Source: Acinetobacter sp. S54 | GTDB lineage: Bacteria > Pseudomonadota > Gammaproteobacteria > Pseudomonadales > Moraxellaceae | DNA length: 64,000 bases | Assembly: GCF_016624945.1 (NCBI RefSeq) | Contig: NZ_JACVUI010000013.1 | Coordinates: forward strand, 16,540 to 80,539 | Reading direction: 5' to 3' | Shown: piece after piece, positions 1 to 11,359 of the stretch | Position numbering within the stretch: the first letter of the stretch is position 1 | How the letters are laid out: each line of letters begins with the position of its first letter | Translations under genes and position numbers: made by a program | Notes under the pieces: generated by a model | What the model was told of the DNA's origin: nothing | Databases searched by the model: none | What the model saw: only the letters and a program-made list of their open reading frames with translations

Positions 1-1
1 T

Positions 2-178
2 GTTTCTAAGCAGGCTTGGCAAGAATGGTTACAGCACCAAACCACATTAATTAACGAAAAACGCTTAAATGTATTTGAACCAGAAGCTAAAAAGTTTTTG
101 GAAGAACAACGCGAGAAGTTTTTCAATAATGATGAAAGTGTCGAAAAAGCTGAGGGCTGGAAGCCTGAGGAAAATTAA
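2..178 (+). CDS. yggX: Fe(2+)-trafficking protein YggX, 3' part only
   Basis: The window opens inside this gene; 58 codons and the TAA stop are visible. YggX is a small cytosolic protein linked to iron trafficking and protection of iron-sulfur enzymes against oxidative damage. The visible part carries the family signature: a Trp-rich segment ([20 protein letters not shown]), then [11 protein letters not shown], and the closing GWKPEE. The N-terminus with the conserved Cys lies to the left of the window. A clear terminator follows about 45 bases after the stop, so it is the last gene of its transcript. Identification rests on recall of the E. coli YggX sequence. Confidence 0.88.
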
Positions 179-224
179 AGCATCGTTTTAGCTTTCTTCA
201 CGATATCTGCAAAAAATTTTCTTT

Positions 225-251
225 AAAAAGTAGTCTTAGTGACTACTTTTT
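225..251 (+). terminator. terminator after yggX
   Basis: An 11-bp perfect stem (AAAAAGTAGTC / GACTACTTTTT) with a TTAGT loop, ending in a T-run. It lies 47 bases past the yggX stop. The A-run on the left arm means it could also work on the minus strand, but no minus-strand gene needs it here. Confidence 0.8.
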
Positions 252-336
252 ACGTTTATTACATAGAAACATATAATATTACATAGCCTCACAAGACTCT
301 GCATGATTCTTTCAATTTTTCTTCCTATAATGATTC

Positions 337-424
337 CATAGCAAGGCATTAAGCATCCCCCAATGCAGCCTTACGATGTTTTCTTCCCAGATTTCTCCCC
401 CCAAGAAATCTGGGATTTTTTTGT
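337..424 (+). ncRNA. candidate small RNA with C-rich loop
   Basis: A second plus-strand terminator (386-414: CCCAGATTTCT / AGAAATCTGGG around a CCCCCCA loop, then a T-run) lies 135 bases beyond the yggX terminator with no gene between. On the minus strand this hairpin has no T-run, so it must serve a rightward transcript. A perfect TATAAT at 326-331 would start RNA near 337-338, giving an RNA of about 85 bases. No good -35 box is visible 17 bases upstream. The RNA has two unpaired C-runs (near 355-361 and in the terminator loop). It may instead be only a backup terminator for yggX. Confidence 0.4.
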
Positions 425-590
425 CCGTCTTTTCTTACGCAATCTATCTACTTTTATCCCTCGCATAATTTCAATCATTTTAATATTCTAAAGTTGACGT
501 CAGCAGGAAGCAGACGAATTATTATCATATTTGCTGTGAAGCATCACCGAAAGGATATCGGATACTATTTAGGCACACATCTCATCGATA

Positions 591-625
591 AAAAAAGACC
601 TTGAAATAATTCAAGGTCTTTTTTT
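591..625 (-). terminator. terminator of phoU (bidirectional)
   Basis: A 15-bp perfect stem (591-605 with 610-624) around an ATAA loop, with an A-run on one side and a T-run on the other. It sits 25 bases after the leftward phoU stop and should terminate phoU. It is symmetrical enough to also stop rightward RNA coming from the yggX side. Confidence 0.85.
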
Positions 626-649
626 ATGGGCATAAGCTTCAGAATATTT

Positions 650-1372
650 TTATCCGCGATGCACTTTTTCTTCGATTTCTTCTATGCGAGTATGTCGGAC
701 ATCTAGACCTTTGGCGATATAAATGACTTGTTCAGCAAGATTACGAGAATGATCACCAATACGTTCCAGTGAGCGCAATACCCACATTACATTAATTACC
801 CGTGAAATATGACGAGGATCTTCAATCATATACGTCATTAATGTACGTGTTGCTGACTGGTATTCACGATCAATGTCGGCATCTGCAAGCAATACCTGCA
901 ACGCCTGTTCTGCATCCAAACGCGCAAAGGCATCTAGCGCGTCATGAATCATGACTCGAACTTGATTACCAATATGACGTGTTTCCATATAACCACGTGG
1001 TGAGCCGCCTTCTTCACACAAGTTCTGAGCAATACGGGCAATTTTGGCCGCTTCATCACCAATTCGTTCCAAATCTGTATTGGCTTTACTCATAGCCAAT
1101 ACCATACGCAAATCAATGGCAGCAGGATGACGACGCGCCAAAATCAAAGTCAAACCTTCATCAATATCTCGTTCAAGTTGATTCACGGTATTATCTTTAA
1201 ACTGAACATCAAGTGCCATGTTGACATCGGTATCCAATAGGGCATGAATAGCATTGGCTACTTGTTGTTCGACCAAGCCGCCCATGGTCATGAATTTCGT
1301 GTTTACATCTTGCAAATCTTCATTGAATTGCGAAGAAATATGATGACTTAACACAGGATTACTTGGACTCAA
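650..1372 (-). CDS. phoU: phosphate signalling regulator PhoU
   Basis: PhoU is a cytosolic all-helical protein that links the PstSCAB phosphate transporter to the PhoR-PhoB two-component system and keeps the Pho regulon off when phosphate is plentiful. The 240-residue product has the usual length, two tandem three-helix PhoU repeats and the family segments RMVLAMSKANTDLERIGDEA and RSLERIGDHSRNLAE. The start is TTG: the minus strand shows GGGAGG six bases upstream, whereas the next candidate (GTG, residue 7) has no such site. No pst or pho genes adjoin, so phoU is separated from its transporter here. Confidence 0.93.
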   Translation of the reverse strand: MSPSNPVLSHHISSQFNEDLQDVNTKFMTMGGLVEQQVANAIHALLDTDVNMALDVQFKDNTVNQLERDIDEGLTLILARRHPAAIDLRMVLAMSKANTDLERIGDEAAKIARIAQNLCEEGGSPRGYMETRHIGNQVRVMIHDALDAFARLDAEQALQVLLADADIDREYQSATRTLMTYMIEDPRHISRVINVMWVLRSLERIGDHSRNLAEQVIYIAKGLDVRHTRIEEIEEKVHRG

Positions 1373-1472
1373 GGGAGCCTCCCATCAGGATCGAATGAAC
1401 AAACAAGGATAGACCGTGATTAAAACATATCCAGCATGAAAGTTTTATGACAAAAACCGCAATTTTGGCATT

Positions 1473-2843
1473 TTATTGAGACTTATAGACCAACCAATGA
1501 TTTAACTCTAACAGATCAGTTTCATTGAGTTGACCAACCGATGCCTTTAATTTTAAAACATTCAAAACATAGTCATATTGAGCATTCAAATAATCTTGTC
1601 TGGCATTAAATGCATTACGCTGTGCTAACAGTACATCCACCATAGTTTTTAAACCTTCATTATAGCTAGCCCTCGAAGCATGTGAGACTAGATCGGCCGA
1701 ATCCATCGCCGCTTTACGCGCTTGTAATTTAGCCTGATCCGTTTGTACCTGCATAAAAGCCTGTTTGACCTCAACCGAAGCATTGCGTTTGGCTGAATCA
1801 AGCTGATATTGTGCTTTACTCAATTCCACGGTTGCTTTTTTAATAGAAGTGCGAGTACGTCCCCCATTAAAGATATTCCAGTTCATTTCTACCCCAATCT
1901 GATCAAACTTACCATCATTGGAAATCAGGGTTTCAGGCGTTTGTTTGGTATAACCATAACTCGCAACAGCATCTATCTGTGGATAAATTGCAGCTTTTTC
2001 CACACGGCGAGCATCATCAGCATATTGTTGTTGCAAACGAGCTTGTTGAATAGATAAATTTTGCGTCTGTGCGAGATCAAGCCATGCATCAAGTTGTGCT
2101 GGATACGGCTTTTGAAACTCAAAATCATCCGGTAATACTGCTAGTTTTTCATTCTGATACGGCCCAATAAACTGGCTTAATTTTTCTTGTGCCACCATCA
2201 CCTGAACTTGTCCACCAATCCGATTGGCACGTGCATTTTGATATTGCGCATCAGCTTCACTGACATCACTTCGCGCTATTAAACCCTCTTTAAGTTTGGC
2301 ATTCATCATATTGAGTTGCTCAAGCAAGGCTTTTTCTTCCTGCAAATAAGCAGCCGTCAAGGATTGTTGACGTAACACCTCAAAGTATGCCTGTGCAACG
2401 TTTAATACGTGTTCCTGTTTTTGCAATTTTAAGGTAATTTCACTCAATAAAACCGATGTTTTTACCTGCTTATAGCCTTCCCATGCATCAACACGAAATA
2501 AAGGTTGACGTGCATTTAAAGCAATTTGTTTTTGAGTTGAAGTATTGCTAATCAAGGCATTGGAAAACTCTTCCGAACCTTCTATTCCGCCTAAATCACC
2601 AAAATCTCCACGTTTGGTAGTTTGATGGTTCCGTGTGATATTTCCTGTCAATGTGACAGTCGGCAACAAATTACCCGTTGCCAGCCCCAAATTCAGTTTA
2701 TCTGCTTCAAATTGATAAACATTCGCCTGCCATGCGGGATCATTTTTTTTGGCGCGATCATACGCTTCCACTAAGTCAAGGGCAAAACTAGAAATGGAAA
2801 CACCACATAAACTGGTCATGAGCAGTATTTTTTTTATGGTCAT
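1473..2843 (-). CDS. tolC: TolC-family outer membrane efflux channel
   Basis: An outer-membrane channel that forms a trimeric beta-barrel plus a periplasmic alpha-helical tunnel, the exit duct for tripartite efflux pumps and type I secretion. The 456-residue product has a Sec signal peptide (about residues 1-21, ending SSFA), followed by LDLVEAYDRAKKNDPAWQA, the classical start of mature TolC, and two outer-membrane-efflux repeats. The second contains the expected MNWNIFNGG strand motif and the NAFNARQDYLNAQYDY helix. No inner-membrane pump or fusion protein is adjacent, as expected for a shared TolC. The ribosome-binding site is weak. The gene is divergent from thiC. Confidence 0.88.
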   Translation of the reverse strand: MTIKKILLMTSLCGVSISSFALDLVEAYDRAKKNDPAWQANVYQFEADKLNLGLATGNLLPTVTLTGNITRNHQTTKRGDFGDLGGIEGSEEFSNALISNTSTQKQIALNARQPLFRVDAWEGYKQVKTSVLLSEITLKLQKQEHVLNVAQAYFEVLRQQSLTAAYLQEEKALLEQLNMMNAKLKEGLIARSDVSEADAQYQNARANRIGGQVQVMVAQEKLSQFIGPYQNEKLAVLPDDFEFQKPYPAQLDAWLDLAQTQNLSIQQARLQQQYADDARRVEKAAIYPQIDAVASYGYTKQTPETLISNDGKFDQIGVEMNWNIFNGGRTRTSIKKATVELSKAQYQLDSAKRNASVEVKQAFMQVQTDQAKLQARKAAMDSADLVSHASRASYNEGLKTMVDVLLAQRNAFNARQDYLNAQYDYVLNVLKLKASVGQLNETDLLELNHWLVYKSQ

Positions 2844-2955
2844 GAAACTTATATCAATCCTGAAAAGTTGCTCACTAAGACTAAGAAAAATGAATTAAAA
2901 ATACAATCGGCAGGATGTGGGGAATTGTAGTAAATCCATGTTAGTATTGGGCCAT

Positions 2956-3075
2956 GCTTGACGGAGCGCGAGTAATGACTCGCTGAGATTGGGTAAATCT
3001 ATTCTTCTCTTTGAATATATTTGATCCCAAGTACCGTTGAACCTGATCAGGTTAAGACCTGCGTAGGAATCAAGC
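2956..3075 (+). promoter_or_regulatory. TPP (thi-box) riboswitch of thiC
   Basis: A thiamine-pyrophosphate aptamer. Outer helix P1 pairs GCTTGA (2956-2961) with TCAAGC (3070-3075). The conserved CTGAGAT element is at 2983-2989, preceded by a short hairpin (GCGAG / CTCGC). The long thi-box ACCTGATCAGGTTA and the closing GCGTAGGAA are present at about 3041-3069. The first conserved segment reads CGGAG where CGGGG is more usual. It lies about 105 bases before thiC, whose product makes the pyrimidine half of thiamine, so feedback repression is expected. Confidence 0.95.
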
Positions 3076-3144
3076 CATCTAAAAAACTATATCGCTCAAT
3101 TTATCTATTTTTTTAAAGATAACTGTATTTGCGTTTTTTTGGTT

Positions 3145-5097
<1,953 letters not shown>

Positions 5098-5136
5098 GTA
5101 GTCCAAAAAAAGCTTTTGTGTTTAATTTGATCTCGG

Positions 5137-5170
5137 TTAGGATGAAATTATTGTATTTCATCCTAATTTT
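5137..5170 (+). terminator. terminator-like hairpin between thiC and nudF
   Basis: A 12-bp perfect stem (TTAGGATGAAAT / ATTTCATCCTAA) with a 6-base loop followed by only four or five T. It ends six bases before the nudF ATG, so it also forms the leader of any nudF transcript that reads through from thiC. Confidence 0.65.
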
Positions 5171-5175
5171 GACCT

Positions 5176-5802
5176 ATGAACATAGTTGAACACGCTACTT
5201 TTTCTCACAATGATGTCGAGATTCATTCACGCGAATACGTGTTCCGTGGGTTTATGCAGGTTGAAAAAGTCAGCCTGCGACATCGCATGTTTAATCAAAA
5301 TAATTATATTCCTGAAATACAAAGAGAACTCATCCAGCGCAAGACAGCCGCAGGGGTTCTGCTTTATAATGATGCACAACAACGATTTGCTTTGATCGAA
5401 CAGTTTCGAGTGGGTGCAATGGATGATCCAGATTCTCCGTGGCAACTTGAAATTATTGCAGGTGTTTTAGATGGTGATGAATCGCCTGAGACCTGCATTC
5501 GCCGTGAAAGTCTGGAAGAGTCTGGCTGCCAAATTGATGAACTAGAACATCTGTTTAGCTTCTACCCATCAGCTGGCGCATGTTCTGAAGTCTTTCATCT
5601 TTATGCTGCACAGGCTGATTTGCCTAAACATGGTGGAGTACATGGTGTTGCAGATGAAGGAGAGAATATTCAATTGCATATTTTTAATTATTCTCAGTTA
5701 GAACTGCTTTTTAAGAATAGGCGCTTAAAAAATGCACCTGTAATTATGGCACTGCAATGGCTGAGTCAGAAAATTAAAATGACAAAAACCGCCAAGGGGT
5801 AA
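5176..5802 (+). CDS. nudF: ADP-ribose pyrophosphatase (Nudix)
   Basis: Hydrolyses ADP-ribose to AMP and ribose 5-phosphate in the cytosol, limiting this reactive metabolite. The 208-residue protein matches E. coli NudF (209) in length and shows the Nudix box at residues ~95-117: G, five residues, E, then RESLEESG. The N-terminal FSHNDVEIHSREYVFRGF and the C-terminal NAPVIMALQWL are typical of the subfamily. No strong ribosome-binding site is visible because the preceding hairpin ends just upstream. cpdA follows after three bases, as in the enterobacterial nudF-cpdA arrangement. Confidence 0.92.
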   Translation: MNIVEHATFSHNDVEIHSREYVFRGFMQVEKVSLRHRMFNQNNYIPEIQRELIQRKTAAGVLLYNDAQQRFALIEQFRVGAMDDPDSPWQLEIIAGVLDGDESPETCIRRESLEESGCQIDELEHLFSFYPSAGACSEVFHLYAAQADLPKHGGVHGVADEGENIQLHIFNYSQLELLFKNRRLKNAPVIMALQWLSQKIKMTKTAKG

Positions 5803-5805
5803 TCC

Positions 5806-6618
5806 GTGAGTTTTCAGGTTGTGCCATCTTCATCTCAAGAATATGTTCTGATTCAAATCACGGACACGCACTTGCTCGAACAGCCTGAACAAGAGTTTGT
5901 TGGGATGAATCCTGAGCAAAGCTTTCATCAGGTCATGGCTCATATCCAAAAACACTATCCGCATGTCGATACGATTATTCATACTGGTGATCTGGCACAA
6001 GCGCCTAAAACTAAAACCTATCAACGTTACCTGCAATTTATGCAGCAGTTCGGGATACCTTTTTTTCAGACACCGGGAAATCATGATGATGAAAAATACT
6101 TCCCTTTCCACGAAGAACATCCCCAGCAACCGGTTCTAATTGAGCTAGGCAATTGGCGTATTATTTTACTTAATAGTGCCGTCAGCAATCGAGTCGACGG
6201 CTTTATATCGGCACAGCAACTTGAACAATTAGCGCATTTGCTTGAACAACATCAAGCTTATCCCACTATTTTGGCTTGTCACCATCACCCATTTGAAATG
6301 CATTCTAAATGGATCGATCAACATAAACTTAAAAACAGTCAAGCGATCTTTGAACTACTAGAACGCTTTAAACAGGTTAAAGCCATTTTGTATGGTCATG
6401 TTCACCAAAATTCGAGTAATTTTTGGCAGCATGTTGAATGTCTATCTACGCCATCCACAAGTGTGCAATTTAAACCCTGTAGTGATCAATTTGCACTCGA
6501 TGCAGTCGCACCTGGGTATCGAGTTCTCAAGCTTAAAATAAATGGTGAGTTTGAAACTCAAGTGCAACGTCTGGAACATATGACTCACCACATAAATACT
6601 GAAATATCAGGATACTAA
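5806..6618 (+). CDS. cpdA: 3',5'-cyclic AMP phosphodiesterase CpdA
   Basis: A metallophosphoesterase that hydrolyses cAMP to AMP and so tunes CRP/Vfr-type signalling. The five metal-binding blocks are visible in order: DTHL (residue ~19), GDLAQ, GNHDD, CHHHP and GHVHQ. Length, 270 residues, fits the family. Translation starts at GTG; AAGGGG overlapping the nudF stop gives the ribosome-binding site, so the two genes are coupled. No terminator is evident after the stop; a 200-base gap with a promoter leads to dksA. Confidence 0.92.
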   Translation: MSFQVVPSSSQEYVLIQITDTHLLEQPEQEFVGMNPEQSFHQVMAHIQKHYPHVDTIIHTGDLAQAPKTKTYQRYLQFMQQFGIPFFQTPGNHDDEKYFPFHEEHPQQPVLIELGNWRIILLNSAVSNRVDGFISAQQLEQLAHLLEQHQAYPTILACHHHPFEMHSKWIDQHKLKNSQAIFELLERFKQVKAILYGHVHQNSSNFWQHVECLSTPSTSVQFKPCSDQFALDAVAPGYRVLKLKINGEFETQVQRLEHMTHHINTEISGY

Positions 6619-6770
6619 CTGTCTCTTTTTTGGGTTTTTCTTTATGCTCATCCTCCTTTAGAAAATCTTTGCAACGAAAAGCCGTCAAAGATGACTATCA
6701 TCTTGCAAAAAAAATCTATATGATGACGACCCCGATCGAAAATACGCCGACGGGATGGAATAAAAAACAC

Positions 6771-6800
6771 TTGCATACCACCATATTTTTTGCGTATAGA
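6771..6800 (+). promoter_or_regulatory. candidate sigma-70 promoter of dksA
   Basis: TTGCAT (6771-6776) and TATAGA (6795-6800) with an 18-base spacer lie about 30 bases upstream of the dksA start. The -35 matches four of six and the -10 five of six consensus bases. Confidence 0.45.
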
Positions 6801-6829
6801 TAGTACGTGTATGATGAGGAATGCCCTAT

Positions 6830-7363
6830 ATGGCGAATGACAACCAAAACCAGGTCTTGGACGAAAACACCGATGTTTTAGACGGTGATAAAACCGCAGT
6901 AAAACGTGCGCGTAAAGCAAAGCCAAAGGCTGCTGACGGGGGCACTACTGCAAGTTTATTTGGTATTGAGCCTTATCAGCCAAAGAAAAACGAAGAATAT
7001 ATGTCGGATGGCCAACTTGAGCACTTCCGTAAAATTCTACAGGCATGGAAAGCTGAATTGATGTCTGAAGTAGATCGCACCCTCAACACTATGCAGGATG
7101 AATCTACAGCTTTACCAGACGTAAATGATCGTGCGACACAGGAAGAAGAGTTTGCAATCGAACTGCGTACCCGTGACCGCGAACGTAAATTGATTCGTAA
7201 AATCGAGCAATCGCTAGAAGACATCAAATCAGGTGATTACGGTTACTGTGAAACCTGCGGTATTGAAATTGGCTTGCGTCGTCTAGAAGCACGTCCAACT
7301 GCAACTCAATGTATTGACTGCAAAACACTTGCTGAAATCAAAGAGAAGCAAAACAACGGTTAA
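6830..7363 (+). CDS. dksA: RNA polymerase-binding transcription factor DksA
   Basis: DksA enters the secondary channel of RNA polymerase and works with ppGpp to shut down rRNA promoters and activate amino-acid genes. The body matches E. coli DksA closely: EPYQ, HFRKILQAW, the coiled-coil tip, RDRERKLIRKIE, and the four-Cys zinc site CETC...CIDC near the C-terminus. The start at 6830 (177 residues) is preferred: GAGG lies ten bases before it, while the upstream in-frame ATG at 6821 directly abuts GAGGA. The N-terminus is about 25 residues longer than in E. coli and rich in Lys, Ala and Asp. Confidence 0.95.
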   Translation: MANDNQNQVLDENTDVLDGDKTAVKRARKAKPKAADGGTTASLFGIEPYQPKKNEEYMSDGQLEHFRKILQAWKAELMSEVDRTLNTMQDESTALPDVNDRATQEEEFAIELRTRDRERKLIRKIEQSLEDIKSGDYGYCETCGIEIGLRRLEARPTATQCIDCKTLAEIKEKQNNG

Positions 7364-7365
7364 TT

Positions 7366-8298
7366 GTGACTGTTAAGCACTTATCAGCCAAGAATTGCTT
7401 GGCTGTTACGCAGCAGCGAAGCGATGTTTCGCTGTCTCGTTATTCAGGTCGTTTTGCGCCCTCTCCTACAGGCCCATTGCATTTTGGCTCACTAATTACT
7501 GCTGTCGCCAGTTATTGTGATGCAAAATCACAACAGGGAAGCTGGCGGGTTCGTATCGAAGATACTGATATTCCTCGCATCTATCCAGACAGTGAAGCGC
7601 ATATTTTAAATAGCATTGCTGCATTTGGTTTTGAAGTAGATGATGAAATCATTTTCCAACGTCAACGTTTATCTATTTATGAAGATGTAATTGAAGAACT
7701 CAGACAAAAACATCTGGTTTATGCCTGCCAATGCACCCGAAAAATGCTGGGCTCCAATGCTATTTATCAAGGAACTTGTCGTAATCTCGATCTAGACTTT
7801 AAAGGTCAAGCAATTCGGGTAAAAGTCAGCAATGAACTTATTTGCTTTGAAGACCGTTTACAGGGCCAACATTGTAGTCACCTCCAGCAAGATTTAGGTG
7901 ATTTTGTTCTAAAACGTCGTGATGGCATTATCAATTATCAGCTTGCGGTTGTGGTAGACGACTATTTGCAAGGCATTACGCATGTAGTACGTGGTTCAGA
8001 TTTACTCGATAATACTGAGCGTCAAATTTGGTTAGGCCATTTGCTTGGCTATCCGCCTTTAAGTTATATGCATTTGCCTTTAGCAATGAACGCAAATGGT
8101 CAAAAGCTTTCCAAACAAAATCTGGCACACGCATTGGATTTAAAACAAGCCCCACTGTTATTGGCCAATGCACTCACTGCGTTACATCAAACTTCCGTTG
8201 AACTTGATCTACCACAGAACATGTTAAAACAAGCAATTGCCCAATGGGATATCAATAAAATTCCACATCAAACCGAATTAAACGGCTCTTTTTTCTAA
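7366..8298 (+). CDS. gluQ: glutamyl-Q tRNA(Asp) synthetase
   Basis: A truncated GluRS paralogue that attaches glutamate to queuosine in tRNA(Asp). It has the FAPSPTGPLHFGSL active-site region (HIGH equivalent), the KLSKQ segment (KMSKS equivalent), and Cys residues CQC...C for zinc. There is no anticodon-binding domain, as expected for about 300 residues. dksA-gluQ adjacency is widespread in proteobacteria. The start is uncertain: GTG 7366 lies just after the dksA stop but has a poor ribosome-binding site; TTG 7399 is an alternative. The family core begins near residue 27 (RYSGRFAPSP). Confidence 0.92.
   Translation: MTVKHLSAKNCLAVTQQRSDVSLSRYSGRFAPSPTGPLHFGSLITAVASYCDAKSQQGSWRVRIEDTDIPRIYPDSEAHILNSIAAFGFEVDDEIIFQRQRLSIYEDVIEELRQKHLVYACQCTRKMLGSNAIYQGTCRNLDLDFKGQAIRVKVSNELICFEDRLQGQHCSHLQQDLGDFVLKRRDGIINYQLAVVVDDYLQGITHVVRGSDLLDNTERQIWLGHLLGYPPLSYMHLPLAMNANGQKLSKQNLAHALDLKQAPLLLANALTALHQTSVELDLPQNMLKQAIAQWDINKIPHQTELNGSFF
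7385..7434 (+). other. two tandem hairpins at the dksA-gluQ junction
   Basis: Hairpin one: CAGCCAAG (7385-7392) with CTTGGCTG (7398-7405). Hairpin two: CAGCGAA (7414-7420) with TTCGCTG (7428-7434). Neither has a following T-run. They fall inside the first 23 codons of gluQ if GTG 7366 is used. Confidence 0.6.
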
Positions 8299-8303
8299 TC
8301 AAT

Positions 8304-8330
8304 AAAAAACCCAGGGTTTTCATCTGGGTT
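8304..8330 (-). terminator. terminator of murD-ftsW (also near gluQ end)
   Basis: A 7-bp stem (AACCCAG / CTGGGTT) whose T-run is on the minus strand, placed 23 bases after the ftsW stop. On the plus strand it lies directly after gluQ but lacks a T-run. Confidence 0.7.
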
Positions 8331-8352
8331 GATTCATATCGATCTTAGATGT

Positions 8353-9549
8353 TTAGAAATTTGATTCTTCTCGATCTGGGTTAACTTCTTGAGTAGAAGA
8401 GTCAATCTTAAGCACTAAACTAATCATGGCGGCGCACATCATTAACGATGTTCCTCCATAACTAATAAAAGGTAAGGTTAAACCTTTGGTCGGCATCAAA
8501 CCCATGTTCATGCCTGCATTTACCAGAATTTGAAGCAGAAAAATAATACTAATGCCGTAAGCCAGATAGCCTGCACGCAAAAAGTTATGTTTTAAAGCAC
8601 GATGACCGATCTTGATACAACACGCCAACATACCAAAAGACAAAATCAAAACTAAAGAAATTCCAACAAAACCAAATTCCTCACCCAACACAGCCAGCAT
8701 GAAGTCGGTGTGTGCTTCAGGTAAATACGAAAGTTTTTGTACACTATGGCCAAGACCGGTTCCAAACCATTCACCACGCCCAAAAGCCATCAATGCATTA
8801 GAAAGCTGATAACCCGTTCCCAATGGATCTGCCCATGGATTAGTGAATGATAAGGCCCGTGCCATTCGATAAGGTTCAAATACAATCAGGAAACCAATAC
8901 CCATGAGCACTGCACCCAGCATAATCGCAAACTGGGTTGGCGGCGCACCTGCCAAAAAGAAAATTCCGACCATCATGAGAACAATCACTACGGTCGCCCC
9001 TAAATCAGGCTCGGCAATAATCAATCCCACAGTAATCGCCATAACACCACTTAGACGTAATAAACCTTTCCAGTGTGTACGAACTTCTTTGGCACGACGT
9101 ACCACATAATCTGCGGTAAAAATCGCCATCATCACTTTCGCTACTTCGGTCGGCTGCAAGGTAAATCCTGCCAGTCGAATCCAGCGCTTAGAACCATTTA
9201 CCTCTGCACCAATGACCAGTACAGCTAGTAACAGTACAATGGTAATTAGCCATAAAGGAAAGGTATTTCTAAACCAAAGATTCAACGGAACTTTGTACAC
9301 CAGATAGGCGATCACAGCCGCACTGGCAATCGAAATCGCATGACGCACCACATAGTGAAATGGATTTTCATGCATATATTCAGCATAAGGCATGGAAGCT
9401 GAGGCCACCATGACCGAACCAATACACAGCAAACAAACCACACAGAAAATTAGCAGATTTCTTGCCGTCATTTCAGCAGGGAACTTGGGTATCCAGCGCT
9501 CATAGAGCTGGTTAATTTTTGTTATAGTTGTCTGAGCAAAGCCAGCCAT
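8353..9549 (-). CDS. ftsW: septal peptidoglycan glycosyltransferase FtsW
   Basis: A SEDS-family inner-membrane protein that polymerises lipid II at the division septum together with PBP3/FtsI. The 398 residues contain about ten hydrophobic helices. SEDS signatures seen: the GSKRWIRL loop, TADYVVRRAKEVR, and the large-loop segment LPEAHTDFMLAVLGEEFGF, then GLTLPFISYGGTSLM. It is called FtsW rather than RodA because it follows murD directly (26-base gap), the order found in mur-fts clusters, although no other fts gene is present. The start has AAGGA at seven bases. Confidence 0.9.
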   Translation of the reverse strand: MAGFAQTTITKINQLYERWIPKFPAEMTARNLLIFCVVCLLCIGSVMVASASMPYAEYMHENPFHYVVRHAISIASAAVIAYLVYKVPLNLWFRNTFPLWLITIVLLLAVLVIGAEVNGSKRWIRLAGFTLQPTEVAKVMMAIFTADYVVRRAKEVRTHWKGLLRLSGVMAITVGLIIAEPDLGATVVIVLMMVGIFFLAGAPPTQFAIMLGAVLMGIGFLIVFEPYRMARALSFTNPWADPLGTGYQLSNALMAFGRGEWFGTGLGHSVQKLSYLPEAHTDFMLAVLGEEFGFVGISLVLILSFGMLACCIKIGHRALKHNFLRAGYLAYGISIIFLLQILVNAGMNMGLMPTKGLTLPFISYGGTSLMMCAAMISLVLKIDSSTQEVNPDREESNF

Positions 9550-9575
9550 CGCATATTCCTTATTTTTTGTTCTGA

Positions 9576-11003
<1,428 letters not shown>

Positions 11004-11032
11004 TTATTCATCGTTTTTTGTGTCAGCGCGTA

Positions 11033-11059
11033 AAAAAGCCATCAAATTGATGGCTTTTT
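11033..11059 (-). terminator. bidirectional terminator after feo operon
   Basis: A 12-bp stem (AAAAAGCCATCA / TGATGGCTTTTT) with A-run and T-run on opposite sides. It lies 23 bases beyond the stop of the last feo gene and insulates murD from it. Confidence 0.85.
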
Positions 11060-11081
11060 AGACAAAACAACTAAAATAAAT

Positions 11082-11333
11082 TTAATGCCATTTTACCGGT
11101 TTTACTTCATTATTTTTTGCTGTCGGTTTGTCATCTACTGAACAGCCACAGCCTCCTGCACAACCCACTGACATTTTTGGTTTTAGCCATTTTGCCAATG
11201 CTCGCCAGCCCTGCCGTTCGCAAAAGGCCGACAAGGCAACAAATGTCGCATTGGCAGTTTTTGGAAATACTTTTTTGAATACAACTACGGCACTCCAAAT
11301 TACTAACACCGCAATAATCAAATATTCAATCAT
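11082..11333 (-). CDS. FeoB-associated Cys-rich membrane protein
   Basis: An 83-residue protein with one N-terminal membrane helix (residues ~3-20) followed by a basic cytosolic tail and a cluster of Cys and Gly (VGCAGGCGCSVDD). This layout, and its place directly after feoB, match the family named FeoB-associated Cys-rich membrane proteins, thought to fill a FeoC-like role in ferrous iron uptake. The Cys cluster could bind iron or an Fe-S cluster; that is inference. A strong ribosome-binding site (AAGGAGG) precedes the ATG, and the gap to feoB is 26 bases. Confidence 0.8.
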   Translation of the reverse strand: MIEYLIIAVLVIWSAVVVFKKVFPKTANATFVALSAFCERQGWRALAKWLKPKMSVGCAGGCGCSVDDKPTAKNNEVKPVKWH

Positions 11334-11359
11334 TTCAGCCTCCTTAAGCTTTTAAGAGC

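Noticed and set aside
494..625. A second possible small RNA: TTGACG (494-499), 17 bases, AATTAT (517-522), ending at the 591-625 terminator, with an AGGAT loop
   Set aside because: The terminator is fully explained as that of leftward phoU, and the -10 match is poor; kept only as a thought.
6688..6704. Hairpin AAGATGA / TCATCTT as cpdA terminator
   Set aside because: A-run rather than T-run follows on the plus strand, so it is not an intrinsic terminator for cpdA.
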